Part shown: positions 5,410-5,843 of the stretch, in pieces
How positions within the stretch are numbered: position 1 is the first letter of the stretch
Layout of the letters: each line of letters opens with the position of its first letter
Source: JBOGWY01 sp050694015
GTDB taxonomy: Bacteria > Actinomycetota > CADDZG01 > WHSQ01
Reading direction: 5' to 3'
Assembly: GCA_050694015.1 (NCBI GenBank)
Contig: JBOGWY010000211.1
Span: 1-5,843, forward strand
DNA length: 5,843 bases
The notes under the pieces: model-generated
The model's database searches: none
What the model was told of the DNA's origin: nothing
Seen by the model: only the letters and a program-made list of their open reading frames with translations
Made by a program: the position numbers and the translations under genes

Positions 5410-5843
5410 ATGGCCACCAGCATCTCCAGCACCCGTATAGAGCGGCCCGAGAAGGGCTCCATACCGACCAAACCGGGCGTCTATCTGTTCCGGGACCCTC
5501 ATGGGCGCGTGGTCTACGTGGGCAAGGCCAAGAACCTCCGGAGCCGGCTCTCGAACTACTTCGCCATGGAACTCCATCCTCGGACGATGGCGATGGTCGA
5601 GGCGGCCGTCGACGTGGAGTGGATCGTCACCGAGAACGAGGTCGAGGCCCTCCATCTCGAGGTCAACCTCATCAAGCAGCACCGGCCGCGCTACAACGTC
5701 CGCTACCGCGACGACAAGAGCTACCCGTACCTCGCGATCACGGTCGGTGAAGATGTGCCGCGCGCGCTGGTCATGCGTGGTCGCAAGAAGCCCGGCGTGA
5801 AGATGTACGGTCCCTACGCGCACGCGTACGCGATCCGCGAGAC
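5410..5843 (+). CDS. uvrC: UvrC, excinuclease ABC subunit C, N-terminal part (3' truncated)
   Basis: The frame runs open from ATG 5410 to the right edge, giving 144 full codons of a protein usually near 600 residues. It begins the GIY-YIG nuclease domain: PGVYLF at about 22-27, VVYVGKAKNLRSRL at about 34-47 with the conserved Tyr, Lys and Arg of the active site, and ENEVEALHLEVNLIK at about 75-89 with the glutamate region that holds the catalytic metal. RPRYNVRYRDDKSYPYL (about 92-108) and YGPYAHAYAIRE (about 133-144) match well-known UvrC stretches. With UvrA and UvrB, UvrC cuts the damaged strand on both sides of a lesion. This domain makes the 3' cut, and the C-terminal RNase H-like domain that makes the 5' cut lies outside the window. 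The start is supported by the usual short N-terminal distance to PGVY and the -10-like hexamer just upstream. No LexA-type box is visible in the spacer. Confidence 0.97.
   Translation, partial: MATSISSTRIERPEKGSIPTKPGVYLFRDPHGRVVYVGKAKNLRSRLSNYFAMELHPRTMAMVEAAVDVEWIVTENEVEALHLEVNLIKQHRPRYNVRYRDDKSYPYLAITVGEDVPRALVMRGRKKPGVKMYGPYAHAYAIRE

Noticed and set aside
5340..5750. Plus-strand open frame overlapping the start of uvrC
   Set aside because: It is out of frame with uvrC, whose GIY-YIG motifs are unmistakable, and has no recognisable domain.

Overview
The window is high-GC DNA (roughly two thirds G+C by eye) with every convincing gene on the + strand. It most likely comes from an actinomycete-type (Actinomycetota) chromosome. 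The reasons are an Mce (mammalian cell entry) gene series with a lipoprotein in the second-last place, overlapping ATGA/GTGA gene junctions, GTG starts, and two genes whose start codons sit 6-8 bases after a -10-like hexamer with no Shine-Dalgarno sequence, as in leaderless transcripts. The exact lineage cannot be fixed from this window. I see no mycolate-specific gene, and an environmental, deeper-branching actinobacterium is as likely as a mycobacterial relative.

Bases 1-3107 are the 3' end of an mce operon. They hold the C-terminal part of an MceD-position protein (cut by the left edge), an MceE-position lipoprotein and an MceF-position protein with a membrane anchor and a Pro/Thr/Ala-rich tail. 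Each gene overlaps the next by about 4 bases, so they are probably co-transcribed and translationally coupled. By family knowledge, such proteins form the extracytoplasmic substrate-binding or tunnel part of a lipid/sterol ABC importer whose YrbE permeases and first Mce proteins would lie to the left of this window.

Bases 3132-3605 encode a small SRPBCC (START-like, hydrophobic-ligand-binding) protein with a candidate leaderless promoter of its own. Bases 3638-5263 encode a predicted secreted lipoprotein that joins an N-terminal region starting like an NTF2/SnoaL domain to seven kelch-type repeats, predicted to form a seven-bladed beta-propeller. I cannot name this gene.

Bases 5264-5409 are a 146-bp non-coding spacer with unusual structure: a bulged 14-bp inverted repeat, a smaller hairpin that competes with it, a 22-bp tandem duplication, and a 9-bp inverted repeat that can pair with either copy of the duplication. 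It leads into the start of uvrC (5410 to the right edge), the nucleotide excision repair endonuclease, seen here only as its N-terminal GIY-YIG nuclease domain.

No tRNA, rRNA, CRISPR array, transposase or phage gene was seen. The window looks mostly like ordinary chromosomal sequence. The parts most worth a second look are the kelch/NTF2-like lipoprotein and the repeat-rich uvrC leader.
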